The notes under the pieces are model-generated. The model saw only the letters and a program-made list of their open reading frames with translations, was not told the DNA's origin and did no database searches. Below are positions 1-8,425 of a DNA stretch of 64,000 nucleotides, in pieces. The stretch's first letter is position 1. Each line of letters starts with the position of its first letter. The position numbers and the translations under genes are program-made. This DNA is from Pseudomonas ceruminis (lineage in GTDB: Bacteria; Pseudomonadota; Gammaproteobacteria; Pseudomonadales; Pseudomonadaceae), in contig NZ_BQHW01000007.1 of assembly GCF_021602025.1 (NCBI RefSeq), positions 124,001-188,000 on the forward strand. The letters run 5' to 3'.

Positions 1-76
1 CCTGAGCGGCGTGAGCGCCGCAGACCAAGCCGCAAAGTGCTGCCAGGCCAATGAGCCATTGGTTGAGACGTTTCAT
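1..76 (-). CDS. Exported protein, N-terminal fragment (signal peptide only)
   Basis: The first 25 codons of a minus-strand gene run off the left edge. They encode Met-Lys-Arg, a hydrophobic core (LIGLAALCGLVCG) and an AHA-A cleavage site, a standard Sec signal peptide. The ATG lies one base after the stop of the ferredoxin gene, so it is very probably the third gene of the flavoprotein-ferredoxin operon. Flavoprotein/ferredoxin pairs of this kind often sit beside sulfonate-type ABC transporters, so a periplasmic substrate-binding protein is my guess, but nothing visible in these residues proves it. Confidence 0.6.
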   Translation of the reverse strand, partial: MKRLNQWLIGLAALCGLVCGAHAAQ

Positions 77-77
77 G

Positions 78-404
78 TCAGATGCCCTTGATAAATTGGT
101 AGCTTTCGTCGAGTGCGGCGGTCGAGCGCCGCCCCTTGCCCCAACCGAGCGCCTCGCGATACCCGCCGAGCAGGCCGCGTTCGGACAGTTGTCGTTCATC
201 CACCTGGGCCTGTTCTTCGGCCAGTGGTGAAACGAACAGCGCATCCTCCGGGCAATAGACCTCGCACATGAAGCAGGTTTGGCAGTCGGCCTGCCGAGCG
301 ATCACCGGCGGTTGGCCCGGCACTGCCTTGAACACGTCGGTGGGGCAGACCAGTACGCAGATATCGCAGCCAGTGCAGCGCTCGGCACTTATCAATTCGA
401 TCAT
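78..404 (-). CDS. 2x[4Fe-4S] ferredoxin-like protein
   Basis: Small iron-sulfur protein of 108 residues. Two cluster motifs are visible: Cys10-x2-Cys13-x2-Cys16-x3-Cys20-Pro and Cys41-x2-Cys44-x2-Cys47-x3-Cys51-Pro, the bacterial-type 2[4Fe-4S] pattern. It carries a roughly 50-residue C-terminal tail beyond the ferredoxin fold, as in beta subunits of adenylylsulfate-reductase-like enzymes. Its ATG overlaps the stop of the upstream flavoprotein gene (ATGA), implying translational coupling and a 1:1 complex. It is likely the electron carrier for the flavoprotein; the electron partner beyond that is unknown. Confidence 0.85.
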   Translation of the reverse strand: MIELISAERCTGCDICVLVCPTDVFKAVPGQPPVIARQADCQTCFMCEVYCPEDALFVSPLAEEQAQVDERQLSERGLLGGYREALGWGKGRRSTAALDESYQFIKGI

Positions 405-2023
405 GCGGCTTTCTCCGGTAGCAGGCTGAGGTCGACGGGGCCGAGGCTTTCGCGTGTTGTCCAGAGCTCGTCGAGGCCGCCGCTGATCAAGCGGTGGCGC
501 TGATTCGGGTCGAGGGCAGGGTGGTCTTCGCGCCGGTGCATGCCGCGCGTCTCGGTGCGGGCCAGCGCGCTGCGGTACATCCAGCGCGAGGTGGCCAGCA
601 TGGCAGCGGCCTCACGGGCCCGTAGCAATTGCTCCGGGCTGGCTGGCGCTGCCTGGCGTACCTGTTGCCACAGCGGGTCGAGGTGTGCCAACGAGTCTTC
701 CAGCAGGCCGCCCTGGCGGAACCAGTTGCGCTCGTACGGGAACACTTGCGCCTGCACCGCGCGGATGACGGCCTCTGGGTCGAAAGCATGATTGCCCTTG
801 CCCTGCAGGCCGACCGTGCCGGCCTGGATCAGGCGGCGTGATGTGTGGCCACGCTGGTCGCGGGCGAACTCGGCGGCACCGCCCCCGGCCCACAGCCCGG
901 ACGACAAGGCCCAGGCGGCATTGCGGCTGCCGCCACCGGTAAAGGCACCGCAGATGAGCTCGCGGGTCGCCGCATCGCCTGCCGCATACAGCCCCGGTAC
1001 CGAGGTGGCGCATTGGCTGTCGCAGATGCGTAGGCCGCCGGTGCCGCGCACCGTGCCTTCCAGGCGCAGGGTGACCGGGAACATCTGGGTGAAAGGGTCC
1101 AGCCCCATGCGTTCAAAGGGCAGGAAGAAATTCGGTTGCGCCGACAGCATCCATTGCCGGGTGCGCGCATCGGCACGGTCCAGGCGGGCGAACACCGGCT
1201 CGCTCATCAAGGTCCTGGCGATCACGCCGCGCCCCCTGGCCGAGCCTGCACCCTCTATCGGGCGGCCATCGGCGTAGTAGAAGCTGGCCCAGGAGTACAG
1301 TGCGGACTTGGTCACCGAGGTGAACGCCGGGCCCAGGCCATACGCATTGGAAAATTCCATCCCGGAAAATGTCGCCCCCGCCTCGGCAGCCATCAGGTGG
1401 CCGTCGCCGGTCAGCACATTGCACCCTAGCGCCTTGCTGAGGAAGGCCACCCCACCCGTCGCCAGCACCACCGCGCCTGCACGCACGCTCCAGCGCTGCT
1501 GCTTCTGCCGGCTGATGCCGGTGGCACCGCAGACCTGGCCATGCTCATCGACCAACAGCTCCAGGGCCGGGCTGTGATCAAGAATACGCCCACCGGCCTG
1601 CTTGACGCGTTTGCGCATCAGGCGCATGTACTCCGGCCCCTGCAGGGACACCCAGCGTTGCTGGCCCTGCTCGTCGACCGGGAACGGGTAGCCCCATTCG
1701 GCGAGCTGCTCAAGATTGCGCCAGGTCTGCTCCAGCACCCGATCCATCCATTGCGGCTCAGCCAGTTCGCCACCCATGGCGTAGCGGCTGGCCTTGGCTG
1801 TCTTACGCCCAGCCGCATCTGGCGCCACGCACCACACGGCGGTACCCGACGGCGCCGTGGCACCTGACGCACCGCAATAGCCCTTGTCCACCAGGATGAC
1901 CTTGGCACCTTTCGCGGCGGCCCCAATGGCCGCCCATGCACCGGCCGGACCGCCCCCGATAACCAGCACGTCGGTGCTGTACTCGCGGTCGGTTCCTGAA
2001 GCTTCTTCTCTAGCATTGGTCAT
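401..2023 (-). CDS. FAD-dependent oxidoreductase, succinate dehydrogenase/AprA-like flavoprotein
   Basis: Flavoprotein of 540 residues in the fumarate reductase/succinate dehydrogenase/AprA family. A dinucleotide-binding GGGPAG motif lies at residues 23-28 with the acidic end of the second strand in VDKG, followed by a Ser-Gly-Ala-Thr FAD-contact stretch; the C-terminal half has the family's AAGDAA flavin segment. A purine-rich site (AGGACAG) precedes the ATG. It heads a minus-strand operon with the ferredoxin and an exported protein and is divergent from a LysR gene, so LysR control is likely. The ferredoxin coupling argues for an AprA-like two-subunit redox enzyme. The substrate is not evident; sulfur-compound metabolism is only an inference from similar arrangements. 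Confidence 0.8.
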   Translation of the reverse strand: MTNAREEASGTDREYSTDVLVIGGGPAGAWAAIGAAAKGAKVILVDKGYCGASGATAPSGTAVWCVAPDAAGRKTAKASRYAMGGELAEPQWMDRVLEQTWRNLEQLAEWGYPFPVDEQGQQRWVSLQGPEYMRLMRKRVKQAGGRILDHSPALELLVDEHGQVCGATGISRQKQQRWSVRAGAVVLATGGVAFLSKALGCNVLTGDGHLMAAEAGATFSGMEFSNAYGLGPAFTSVTKSALYSWASFYYADGRPIEGAGSARGRGVIARTLMSEPVFARLDRADARTRQWMLSAQPNFFLPFERMGLDPFTQMFPVTLRLEGTVRGTGGLRICDSQCATSVPGLYAAGDAATRELICGAFTGGGSRNAAWALSSGLWAGGGAAEFARDQRGHTSRRLIQAGTVGLQGKGNHAFDPEAVIRAVQAQVFPYERNWFRQGGLLEDSLAHLDPLWQQVRQAAPASPEQLLRAREAAAMLATSRWMYRSALARTETRGMHRREDHPALDPNQRHRLISGGLDELWTTRESLGPVDLSLLPEKAA

Positions 2024-2324
2024 GGTTGCTGTCCTGCTGCGCCCGAACTCGCGGTGTCCTGGTGCGTGGTCGTTGGGTGGTTGGATGCATGGGATGCATG
2101 GGGCGAACCGGGGCGGTTCACGACGCTCATCCCCGGCGCATCCTTGAGCGCAATTCGGAACACCAGGTGCTTACCGGACTTATGCACAGTGGTGGCCACG
2201 AGTTGTGCCTCTTTATATTCCCGAAAAGAATAAAAATATAATTATTTGATGATTTTAGTTCTTTAAGACTAAGATTACCCACCCCGATATACAATTGCTT
2301 TTGGCAAAAGAGGTCATGCGTGAA
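2024..2324. promoter_or_regulatory. Divergent promoter region with LysR-type T-N11-A box
   Basis: The intergenic region between the flavoprotein operon and the lysR gene is partly AT-rich (about 2211-2260). It contains ATTC-N7-GAAT at 2217-2231, an interrupted dyad that satisfies the LysR-family T-N11-A rule and lies about 95-110 bp upstream of the lysR start. A tandem 9-bp direct repeat GGATGCATG occupies 2083-2091 and 2092-2100, nearer the flavoprotein start. No other gene is seen here. Confidence 0.5.
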
Positions 2325-3269
2325 ATGCATTACGAGTTAAGAAACCTCCGGCACTTCGTCGCATTGATCAATCACCGCAGTTTTTCCCTTGCAGCAGAGG
2401 CGGTGAGCTTGTCGCAACCGGCCTTCAGCCGCAGCATTCAGGCCCTGGAACACCAGGCCGGATGCAAGCTGGTAGAGCGTGAGCAGAAAGGGCTGCCGCC
2501 AACACCCCAAGGGCAGTTAGTGCTGTCCTATGCGCTGGACATTCTGGGCAAGGCCCACGAGCTGAGTGAAAAGATCAGCCGCATCAACAGCGCCGACCGC
2601 GACATGCTGTATTTCGGCACCAGCCCGGCCCCAGCAGCGGGGTTGGTGCCCCGTACGGTGGCGCGGTTTCTTGAGGTTCAGCCACAGGTCAATGCCAACT
2701 TCGTGGTGGATACCCGGGAGAACCTGACCAAGCGGCTGATGGCCGAAGAGATCGAGTTCTTTATCGCCAGCTCGCAGAGTTTCGAGCTCGACCCCAATTA
2801 CCGCATTCGCCAACTGCAGCCGCGCACCTGGTGCTTCTTCTGCCGCAGTGATCACCCTCTGGCCGCGCAGGAGAGCGTTACCCGCGAGCAGTTGTTCGCC
2901 TACCCGATGGTGTGCTCCTTTGGTGTACGAAACCTGGTGCTGCAGTACTCCGGGCGCAGGGACTACCTACCGGCGGTGGAGTGCGAAAACGGTCGGCCGT
3001 TGCTGGATATCGTCATGCAGTCCAATGCCATTGGCTGTTCTTCGCAACTGCAGGTGAGCCAGTGGGAGGGTGGCAAGGCACTTGGATTGCACCAACTCAG
3101 GCCGGCTGACATTTCGCCAGACCTTGAAGCCTTTCAGATCCGTGATGGGGTGGTGAGCCTGCGCCGCCATGCGCTTTCACCGCAGGCCGAGGCGTTCATC
3201 GAGTTGCTCCAGGCGATGGATCATGAACCTTCGCTGGTCGGGCGTGGGGTCGATACTATCGGTATCTGA
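2325..3269 (+). CDS. LysR-family transcriptional regulator
   Basis: A 314-residue LysR regulator. The N-terminal winged helix-turn-helix is clear (LRNLRHFVAL, then FSLAAEAVSLSQPAFSRSIQALE), followed by the two-lobed substrate-binding domain. The chosen ATG places the typical start just before LRxLRxF and has an AAGAGG about 12 bases upstream; an in-frame ATG at 2316 and a TTG at 2295 are alternatives. It is divergent from the flavoprotein operon and probably regulates it through the dyad at 2217-2231. The co-inducer cannot be read from sequence. Confidence 0.88.
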   Translation: MHYELRNLRHFVALINHRSFSLAAEAVSLSQPAFSRSIQALEHQAGCKLVEREQKGLPPTPQGQLVLSYALDILGKAHELSEKISRINSADRDMLYFGTSPAPAAGLVPRTVARFLEVQPQVNANFVVDTRENLTKRLMAEEIEFFIASSQSFELDPNYRIRQLQPRTWCFFCRSDHPLAAQESVTREQLFAYPMVCSFGVRNLVLQYSGRRDYLPAVECENGRPLLDIVMQSNAIGCSSQLQVSQWEGGKALGLHQLRPADISPDLEAFQIRDGVVSLRRHALSPQAEAFIELLQAMDHEPSLVGRGVDTIGI

Positions 3270-3304
3270 ACGGCGCACTGCGCAGGCGCCTGGGCCAGAA
3301 ACGC

Positions 3305-3330
3305 GAAAGCCTCCGGTCATGGAGGCTTTC
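3305..3330. terminator. Bidirectional hairpin terminator lysR/ychF
   Basis: A perfect 10-bp stem (GAAAGCCTCC / GGAGGCTTTC) with a 6-base loop lies between the convergent ends of lysR and ychF. The stem ends in A/T-rich pairs, so it could stop both transcripts. Confidence 0.75.
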
Positions 3331-3351
3331 GTCAATGCTTCACGCAGCGGG

Positions 3352-4452
3352 TCAGACGTTGAAGCGGAAGTGCATCACATCGCCGTCCTTGACGAAGTAG
3401 TCTTTGCCTTCCAGGCGCCATTTGCCGGCTTCCTTGGCACCGCCCTCACCCTTGAACTGGATGAAGTCGTCATAGGCCACCACTTCGGCGCGGATGAAGC
3501 CTTTTTCGAAGTCGGTGTGGATCACCCCAGCGGCTTGCGGCGCGGTGGCGCCGACGCGGACGGTCCAGGCACGTACTTCCTGCACGCCGGCAGTGAAGTA
3601 GGTCTGCAGGTTGAGCAGTTCGTAACCGGCGCGGATCACGCGGTTCAAACCAGGTTCTTCAAGGCCCAGGGCCTCGAGGAACATGTCCTTTTCTTCGCCG
3701 TCGTCAAGTTCGGCGATTTCGGCTTCGATCTTGTTGCACACCGGCACCACCACCGCGCCTTCTTCCTCGGCGATGGCCTTGACCACGTCCAGGTGCGGGT
3801 TATTGTCGAAACCGTCTTCAGCGACGTTGGCAATGTACATCACCGGCTTGCTGGTCAGCAGGTGGAAGCCACGGATGACGGCCTTTTCGTCGTCCGCCAT
3901 GTTCTTCATCAGGCTGCGTGCCGGCTTGCCTTCGGTGAAGTGCGGGATCAGCTTTTCCAGGATGGCCTTTTGCGCCAGGGCTTCCTTGTCGCCGCCCTTG
4001 GCGTTGCGGGTGACCTTCTGCAGTTGCTTCTCGCAGCTGTCGAGGTCGGCGAAGATCAGCTCGAGGTCGATGATCTCGATGTCGCGCTTGGGGTCGACGC
4101 TGTTGGAAACGTGAATCACGTTCTCGTCTTCGAAGCAGCGCACCACGTGGGCAATGGCGTCGGTCTCGCGGATGTTGGCGAGGAACTTGTTGCCCAGGCC
4201 TTCACCTTTCGAGGCACCGGCGACCAGGCCGGCGATGTCGACGAACTCCATGGTGGTCGGCAGGATGCGGTTAGGCTTGACGATCTCCGCCAGCGCAGCA
4301 AGGCGCGCGTCGGGCATCGGCACGATGCCGCTGTTCGGCTCGATGGTGCAGAAGGGGAAGTTCTCCGCCGCGATGCCAGACTTGGTCAGGGCGTTGAACA
4401 GGGTGGACTTGCCGACGTTGGGCAGGCCGACGATGCCGCAATTGAAACCCAT
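3352..4452 (-). CDS. ychF: Redox-regulated ATPase/GTPase YchF (Obg-related)
   Basis: A 366-residue YchF, a translation-associated P-loop NTPase that binds ribosomes. The Walker A loop (GLPNVGKST, residues 9-17) follows directly on the start, then the switch region FCTIEPN and a C-terminal TGS-type domain ending in MHFRFNV. The frame is open further upstream, but the ATG inside CCCATGGG at 4450-4452 gives the normal N-terminus (MGFNCGIVG). It follows pth at a 22-base gap, the usual pth-ychF operon. YchF prefers ATP over GTP because its specificity motif is non-canonical; that is family knowledge. Confidence 0.97.
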   Translation of the reverse strand: MGFNCGIVGLPNVGKSTLFNALTKSGIAAENFPFCTIEPNSGIVPMPDARLAALAEIVKPNRILPTTMEFVDIAGLVAGASKGEGLGNKFLANIRETDAIAHVVRCFEDENVIHVSNSVDPKRDIEIIDLELIFADLDSCEKQLQKVTRNAKGGDKEALAQKAILEKLIPHFTEGKPARSLMKNMADDEKAVIRGFHLLTSKPVMYIANVAEDGFDNNPHLDVVKAIAEEEGAVVVPVCNKIEAEIAELDDGEEKDMFLEALGLEEPGLNRVIRAGYELLNLQTYFTAGVQEVRAWTVRVGATAPQAAGVIHTDFEKGFIRAEVVAYDDFIQFKGEGGAKEAGKWRLEGKDYFVKDGDVMHFRFNV

Positions 4453-4474
4453 GGGTATTCCCCTCTCTAGGAAA

Positions 4475-5059
4475 TCAGGCCTTCTGGCTGTGCAGCTCGC
4501 GCATCGCTTTGGCGAAGTCGCCGGCAAGCACGTCCGGCAGCACGCCGAGGGCAAAATCGATGCTGGCGTCGAGCTTCTCCTGCTCGGCGCGCGGCGCGCG
4601 GCCCAGGACGAAGTTGGAAACCAGTTTGGCGTCACCCGGGTGGCCAATGCCAAGCCGCAGGCGGTGGAAATCGTTTTGGTTGCCGAGCTGCGCGATGATG
4701 TCGCGCAGGCCGTTGTGCCCACCATGGCCGCCACCACGTTTTAGCTTGGCGACGCCCGGGGGCAGGTCGAGTTCGTCATGCGCCACCAGGATTGCTTCCG
4801 GCTTGATCCGGAAGAAATTGGCCAAGGCCGCCACGGACTGGCCGCTACGGTTCATGTAGGTGGTGGGGATCAGCAGGCGAACATCGTTGCCCTGATAGCT
4901 GAATTTAGCCGTCAGGCCGAAATACTTGCGGTCAGCGGTCAGGGAGACGCGCTGGGCGCTGGCGATGCGTTCAACGAAAAGAGCCCCTGCGTTATGCCGG
5001 GTCTGTTCGTATTCGGGGCCGGGGTTACCCAGGCCGACGATCAACTGGATGGCGGTCAC
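4475..5059 (-). CDS. pth: Peptidyl-tRNA hydrolase
   Basis: A 194-residue Pth that releases tRNA from prematurely dissociated peptidyl-tRNA in the cytoplasm. The signature GLGNPGxxYxxTRHNxG lies at residues 9-25; Asn12, the catalytic His22, Asn70 and Asp95 match the family's active-site set. Length is normal for bacteria (about 190-195). It lies between rplY and ychF on the minus strand, an arrangement conserved in gammaproteobacteria, so co-transcription with rplY and prs-region genes is likely. Confidence 0.97.
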   Translation of the reverse strand: MTAIQLIVGLGNPGPEYEQTRHNAGALFVERIASAQRVSLTADRKYFGLTAKFSYQGNDVRLLIPTTYMNRSGQSVAALANFFRIKPEAILVAHDELDLPPGVAKLKRGGGHGGHNGLRDIIAQLGNQNDFHRLRLGIGHPGDAKLVSNFVLGRAPRAEQEKLDASIDFALGVLPDVLAGDFAKAMRELHSQKA

Positions 5060-5138
5060 GTCAGGGGCTCTTCCTTGGAGTTGGTGGGTTACGGTGCGCG
5101 CGGCACTGTAACCCGATCAACACCGGCGCGCGAGTGGA

Positions 5139-5738
5139 TTACTCGGCAGCGCCTTCTTCAGCAGCTTCGGCGGAAACGCGCGGAGCGTGAACGTTGGCAA
5201 CCGCTTTGTCATCACCGTGGGCCAGAGCGACGAACTCTACGCCTTTCGGAGCTTTCAGGTCCGACAGGTGGATGATGGTGCCGATCTCAGCCTTGCCCAG
5301 GTCAACTTCGATGAACTCTGGCAGGTCTTTGGCTTCGCAGGAAACTTCGATCTCGGATTCAACGTGGGAGATCTCGCCGCCTTTCTTGACCGGGGCTTCT
5401 TCATTGATGAAGTGAACCGGTACTTTGGCGGTCAGCTTCTGGCCAGCAACAACGCGAACGAAGTCGGCGTGCATGATGAAGCCTTTGGCTGGGTGGCGCT
5501 GCAGGGCCTTGACCACGACGTCTTGCTTGGTGCCGTCGACGTTCAGTTGCAGAACGTGGCTGAAGGCAGCCTCGTCTTCGAACAGCTTGGTGATTTCCTT
5601 GGCCAGGATGGTCAGGGACTCGGCGTCCTTGTTACCACCGTAGACAACGGCTGGGATGTGGGCGGAGTGACGCAGGCGGCGGCTCGCACCTTTCCCCAGG
5701 TCAGTACGCGCTTGGGCGTTCAGAGTGAAGTCAGTCAT
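5139..5738 (-). CDS. rplY: 50S ribosomal protein L25/general stress protein Ctc
   Basis: A 199-residue L25 of the long Ctc type: an N-terminal 5S-rRNA-binding L25 domain (start MTDFTLNAQ) plus the C-terminal TL5/beta domain (from about residue 95), ending in an acidic Ala/Glu-rich tail. The reading frame is open 35 codons upstream, but GGAGAAACAAA directly before the ATG at 5738 fixes the start. It is separated from prs by a strong terminator and probably shares a transcript with pth. Confidence 0.96.
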   Translation of the reverse strand: MTDFTLNAQARTDLGKGASRRLRHSAHIPAVVYGGNKDAESLTILAKEITKLFEDEAAFSHVLQLNVDGTKQDVVVKALQRHPAKGFIMHADFVRVVAGQKLTAKVPVHFINEEAPVKKGGEISHVESEIEVSCEAKDLPEFIEVDLGKAEIGTIIHLSDLKAPKGVEFVALAHGDDKAVANVHAPRVSAEAAEEGAAE

Positions 5739-5795
5739 TTTGTTTCTCCAAAATAGCCCCCCGAGGCGTTTGCGACCAGCGCCAACGGGGATGGC

Positions 5796-5831
5796 AAAAA
5801 AGCCCCGCCCCAACCAATGTTGGGGCGGGGC
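5796..5831 (-). terminator. Strong rho-independent terminator after prs
   Basis: A perfect 13-bp GC-rich stem (5802-5814 with 5819-5831, CAAT tetraloop) is followed on the minus strand by six T residues (A-run 5796-5801 on plus). It lies 24 bases past the prs stop and upstream of rplY, so it separates the two genes. Confidence 0.92.
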
Positions 5832-5855
5832 GCTTTTCGTCAACGCGTGTTCCGC

Positions 5856-6797
5856 TTAGCGGAACATCGCGCTGATCGATTCTTCGTTGCTGATGCGGCG
5901 CACCGCTTCAGCGACAACCGGTGCGATATCCAGCTGACGGATACGGTCACAGGCTTGAGCAGCGGCGGACAGCGGAACGGTGTTGGTCACCACCAGCTCG
6001 TCCAGTACCGACTTCTCGATGTTCTCGATCGCGCGGCCCGACAGAACAGGGTGCGTGCAGTAGGCGTAAACCTTGGCAGCGCCGTGTTCCTTCAGGGCTT
6101 TGGCCGCATGGCACAGGGTGCCGGCGGTATCGACCATGTCGTCTACCAGGATGCAAGTGCGCCCTTCGACGTCGCCGATGATGTGCATGACCTCGGAGTG
6201 GTTAGCCTTTTCACGGCGTTTGTCGATGATACCCAGGTCGACACCCAGGGACTTGGCGACGGCACGTGCGCGCACGACACCACCGATGTCCGGGGAGACG
6301 ATCATCAGGTTCTCGAAACGCTGGTCTTCGATATCGTCGACCAGTACGGGCGAGCCGTAGATGTTGTCGACCGGGATATCGAAGAAACCCTGGATCTGGT
6401 CAGCGTGCAGGTCGACGGTGAGTACACGGTCGATACCTACGACAGTGAGCATGTCAGCGACGACTTTGGCGCTGATGGCTACACGTGCCGAACGCGGACG
6501 GCGGTCCTGGCGGGCGTATCCGAAGTAAGGAATCACGGCGGTGATTCGGGATGCTGAGGAGCGGCGGAAGGCGTCGGCCATCACTACCAGTTCCATCAGG
6601 TTATCGTTGGTCGGGGCACAGGTCGGCTGAATAATGAAGACGTCTTTACCGCGGACATTTTCATTGATCTCAGTACTGATCTCGCCGTCGGAGAACTTAC
6701 CGACAGAGACGTCACCGAGAGGGATATGCAGCTGACGTACGACACGCCGAGCCAGATCGGGGTTAGCGTTCCCCGTAAAGACCATCATCTTGGACAC
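5856..6797 (-). CDS. prs: Ribose-phosphate pyrophosphokinase
   Basis: PRPP synthetase, 313 residues, making the PRPP used by upp and hpt further along this window as well as by nucleotide, His and Trp synthesis. The PRPP-binding loop [11 protein letters not shown] is present, with the ATP-binding segment YARQDR and the [11 protein letters not shown] flap. The start is GTG at 6795-6797 (VSKMMVFTG), which gives the family's normal N-terminus; the frame is open further upstream but that stretch runs into the tRNA gene. The gene lies between tRNA-Gln and a strong terminator. Confidence 0.96.
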   Translation of the reverse strand: MSKMMVFTGNANPDLARRVVRQLHIPLGDVSVGKFSDGEISTEINENVRGKDVFIIQPTCAPTNDNLMELVVMADAFRRSSASRITAVIPYFGYARQDRRPRSARVAISAKVVADMLTVVGIDRVLTVDLHADQIQGFFDIPVDNIYGSPVLVDDIEDQRFENLMIVSPDIGGVVRARAVAKSLGVDLGIIDKRREKANHSEVMHIIGDVEGRTCILVDDMVDTAGTLCHAAKALKEHGAAKVYAYCTHPVLSGRAIENIEKSVLDELVVTNTVPLSAAAQACDRIRQLDIAPVVAEAVRRISNEESISAMFR

Positions 6798-6845
6798 GCG
6801 CAGTACCTGGAGGCTGAGGGTATACCTGGATGAGTATAAGGAAAA

Positions 6846-6920
6846 TGGCAGGGGCGGCTGGATTCGAACCAACGCATGGCAGGATCAAAACCTGCTGCCT
6901 TACCGCTTGGCGACGCCCCT
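6846..6920 (-). tRNA. tRNA-Gln (anticodon TTG)
   Basis: A 75-nt cloverleaf on the minus strand. The acceptor AGGGGCG pairs with CGCCCCT; the anticodon loop TTTTGAT (6884-6890) holds TTG at 6886-6888; the T arm contains GGTTCGAATCC; discriminator G and an encoded CCA (6846-6848) complete it. It lies between ispE and prs, as in other Pseudomonas. Confidence 0.97.
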
Positions 6921-6939
6921 GTATCTGTTGCTGCGAGCG

Positions 6940-7800
6940 CTAGGCACTCGACTTCTTGACCAGACTTTGCAGCTTGCGATGCAACATCGAAACATTGCTT
7001 CCTTTCGCCACAAACCCTGTTTGGGTCGCTGAAAGAAGGGCCAGAACTTTATCAGCTTCGGCTTTGTTTGGGAAGGCCCCAAACACACAACTTCCAGTTC
7101 CGGTTAGCCGAGCTTCGGTGAATTTACCCAGTGAATTCAATGCGTTTCGAACTTCTGGATAACGTTGCTCAACTACCCGTTGGCAGTCATTTCGACTGTT
7201 TCCCTCGGGAACGGGGCGCATCTTAAGGGGGAGGGAATCACGTGTCAACTGCGGATGTGAAAAAATTTCTACTGTGCTGACAGACACTTGCGGCACCAGC
7301 ACGACATACCACGGCTCGATTGGGTCAACCGGGGTCAGTTGCTCGCCCACACCTTGGGCGAACGCTGAATGGCCGCGGACGAACACCGGCACATCGGCGC
7401 CCAGGGTCAGGCCCAAGGCGGCCAGGCGATCTTCGTCCCAGCTCAGCTCCCACAAGTGCGCCAGCGCCAGCAGCGTGGTCGCCGCATCCGAACTGCCGCC
7501 ACCGATACCGCCACCCATGGGCAGCACCTTGTTCAGCCAGATGTCAGCGCCCAGTGGTGTGCCGGCCTGTTCCTGAAGTTTGCGCGCAGCCCGCACGATC
7601 AGGTTGCTGTCGTGGGGCACGGCGTCGATCTCGGTGTGCAGGCGGATCACCCCGTCTTCACGCCGGGCGAAGGTGAGCTCGTCACCGTGGTCGAGGAACT
7701 GGAACACGGTCTCCAGCTCATGGTATCCGTCCGGGCGGCGGCCGATGATGTGCAACCACAGGTTGAGCTTGGCCGGGGCGGGCAGGGTGAGCGTTTGCAT
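6940..7800 (-). CDS. ispE: 4-diphosphocytidyl-2-C-methyl-D-erythritol kinase
   Basis: A GHMP-family kinase of 286 residues in the MEP isoprenoid pathway; it phosphorylates CDP-ME at the 2-OH using ATP. The N-terminus [12 protein letters not shown] with the following [10 protein letters not shown] is the IspE signature, and the GHMP ATP loop [13 protein letters not shown] lies near residue 95. Length fits the family. It starts 3 bases after the lolB stop, so lolB-ispE are one transcriptional unit, followed by tRNA-Gln and prs. Confidence 0.96.
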   Translation of the reverse strand: MQTLTLPAPAKLNLWLHIIGRRPDGYHELETVFQFLDHGDELTFARREDGVIRLHTEIDAVPHDSNLIVRAARKLQEQAGTPLGADIWLNKVLPMGGGIGGGSSDAATTLLALAHLWELSWDEDRLAALGLTLGADVPVFVRGHSAFAQGVGEQLTPVDPIEPWYVVLVPQVSVSTVEIFSHPQLTRDSLPLKMRPVPEGNSRNDCQRVVEQRYPEVRNALNSLGKFTEARLTGTGSCVFGAFPNKAEADKVLALLSATQTGFVAKGSNVSMLHRKLQSLVKKSSA

Positions 7801-7803
7801 CGA

Positions 7804-8421
7804 TCAGTGCCCCAGCTGGCGTGGCTGCCAGTCCTTGACGACCAGGGTCACATCGAGGTCCTTGCCGTGCAGCTTCAGGCGCTCGGGCAACCAGTAACCG
7901 TTCTGTTCGGTGTAGCTCAGGTACTGTACCTGCCAGCCATCCTGGTCGAGGCTTGCCAGGCGGCTGTCGCCATCGAGCGTCAGCTTGCTTTTGCTGTCAG
8001 GGGCGGGCAGGCCACGCACCCACCAGACCAGGTGCGAGACGGGCAACTGCCAGCCCAACTGCTCTTGCAGCAGCGCCTCGGGGCTGCTGGCCTCGTAGCG
8101 GCCCTGGTTGGCTACCTCCAATACCACTCCGCCAGGGCGGCCGGTCAGGCGTGCAGCGCCGCGACCCAGGGGCCCGGCCAGGCGGATGTCGAAGTAGTCC
8201 TGGCGCTGCAGCCAGAACAGCGTGCCGCTGCCGGAGTCACGCGGGGCGCGAATACCGACTTTGCCGTTGATCTGCCAGCCATCGAGGCTGCTCAGCTGTT
8301 CTTTATGAGCACGCCACTGCTGTGGGTCGCCGTGGCCCTGCAGGGCTTCGCGGCTACCGAAACCGGCGCAGCCGGCCAGCAGGGCAATGAGGGTCAAGGT
8401 GATGCAATGGCGCAAGAACAT
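7804..8421 (-). CDS. lolB: Outer-membrane lipoprotein LolB
   Basis: A 205-residue lipoprotein that receives lipoproteins from LolA and inserts them in the outer membrane. The N-terminus has a short hydrophobic segment ending in lipobox LLAGC (Cys18), and residue +2 is Ala, not an inner-membrane-retention Asp. The LolB core motif region ([20 protein letters not shown]) and the usual beta-convex fold length fit. It lies between a TPR lipoprotein gene and ispE, a Pseudomonas-conserved order. Confidence 0.94.
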   Translation of the reverse strand: MFLRHCITLTLIALLAGCAGFGSREALQGHGDPQQWRAHKEQLSSLDGWQINGKVGIRAPRDSGSGTLFWLQRQDYFDIRLAGPLGRGAARLTGRPGGVVLEVANQGRYEASSPEALLQEQLGWQLPVSHLVWWVRGLPAPDSKSKLTLDGDSRLASLDQDGWQVQYLSYTEQNGYWLPERLKLHGKDLDVTLVVKDWQPRQLGH

Positions 8422-8425
8422 GGCG

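Noticed and set aside
3169-4470. A 433-codon plus-strand frame
   Set aside because: It is the complement of ychF, has no motif, and overlaps the end of lysR.
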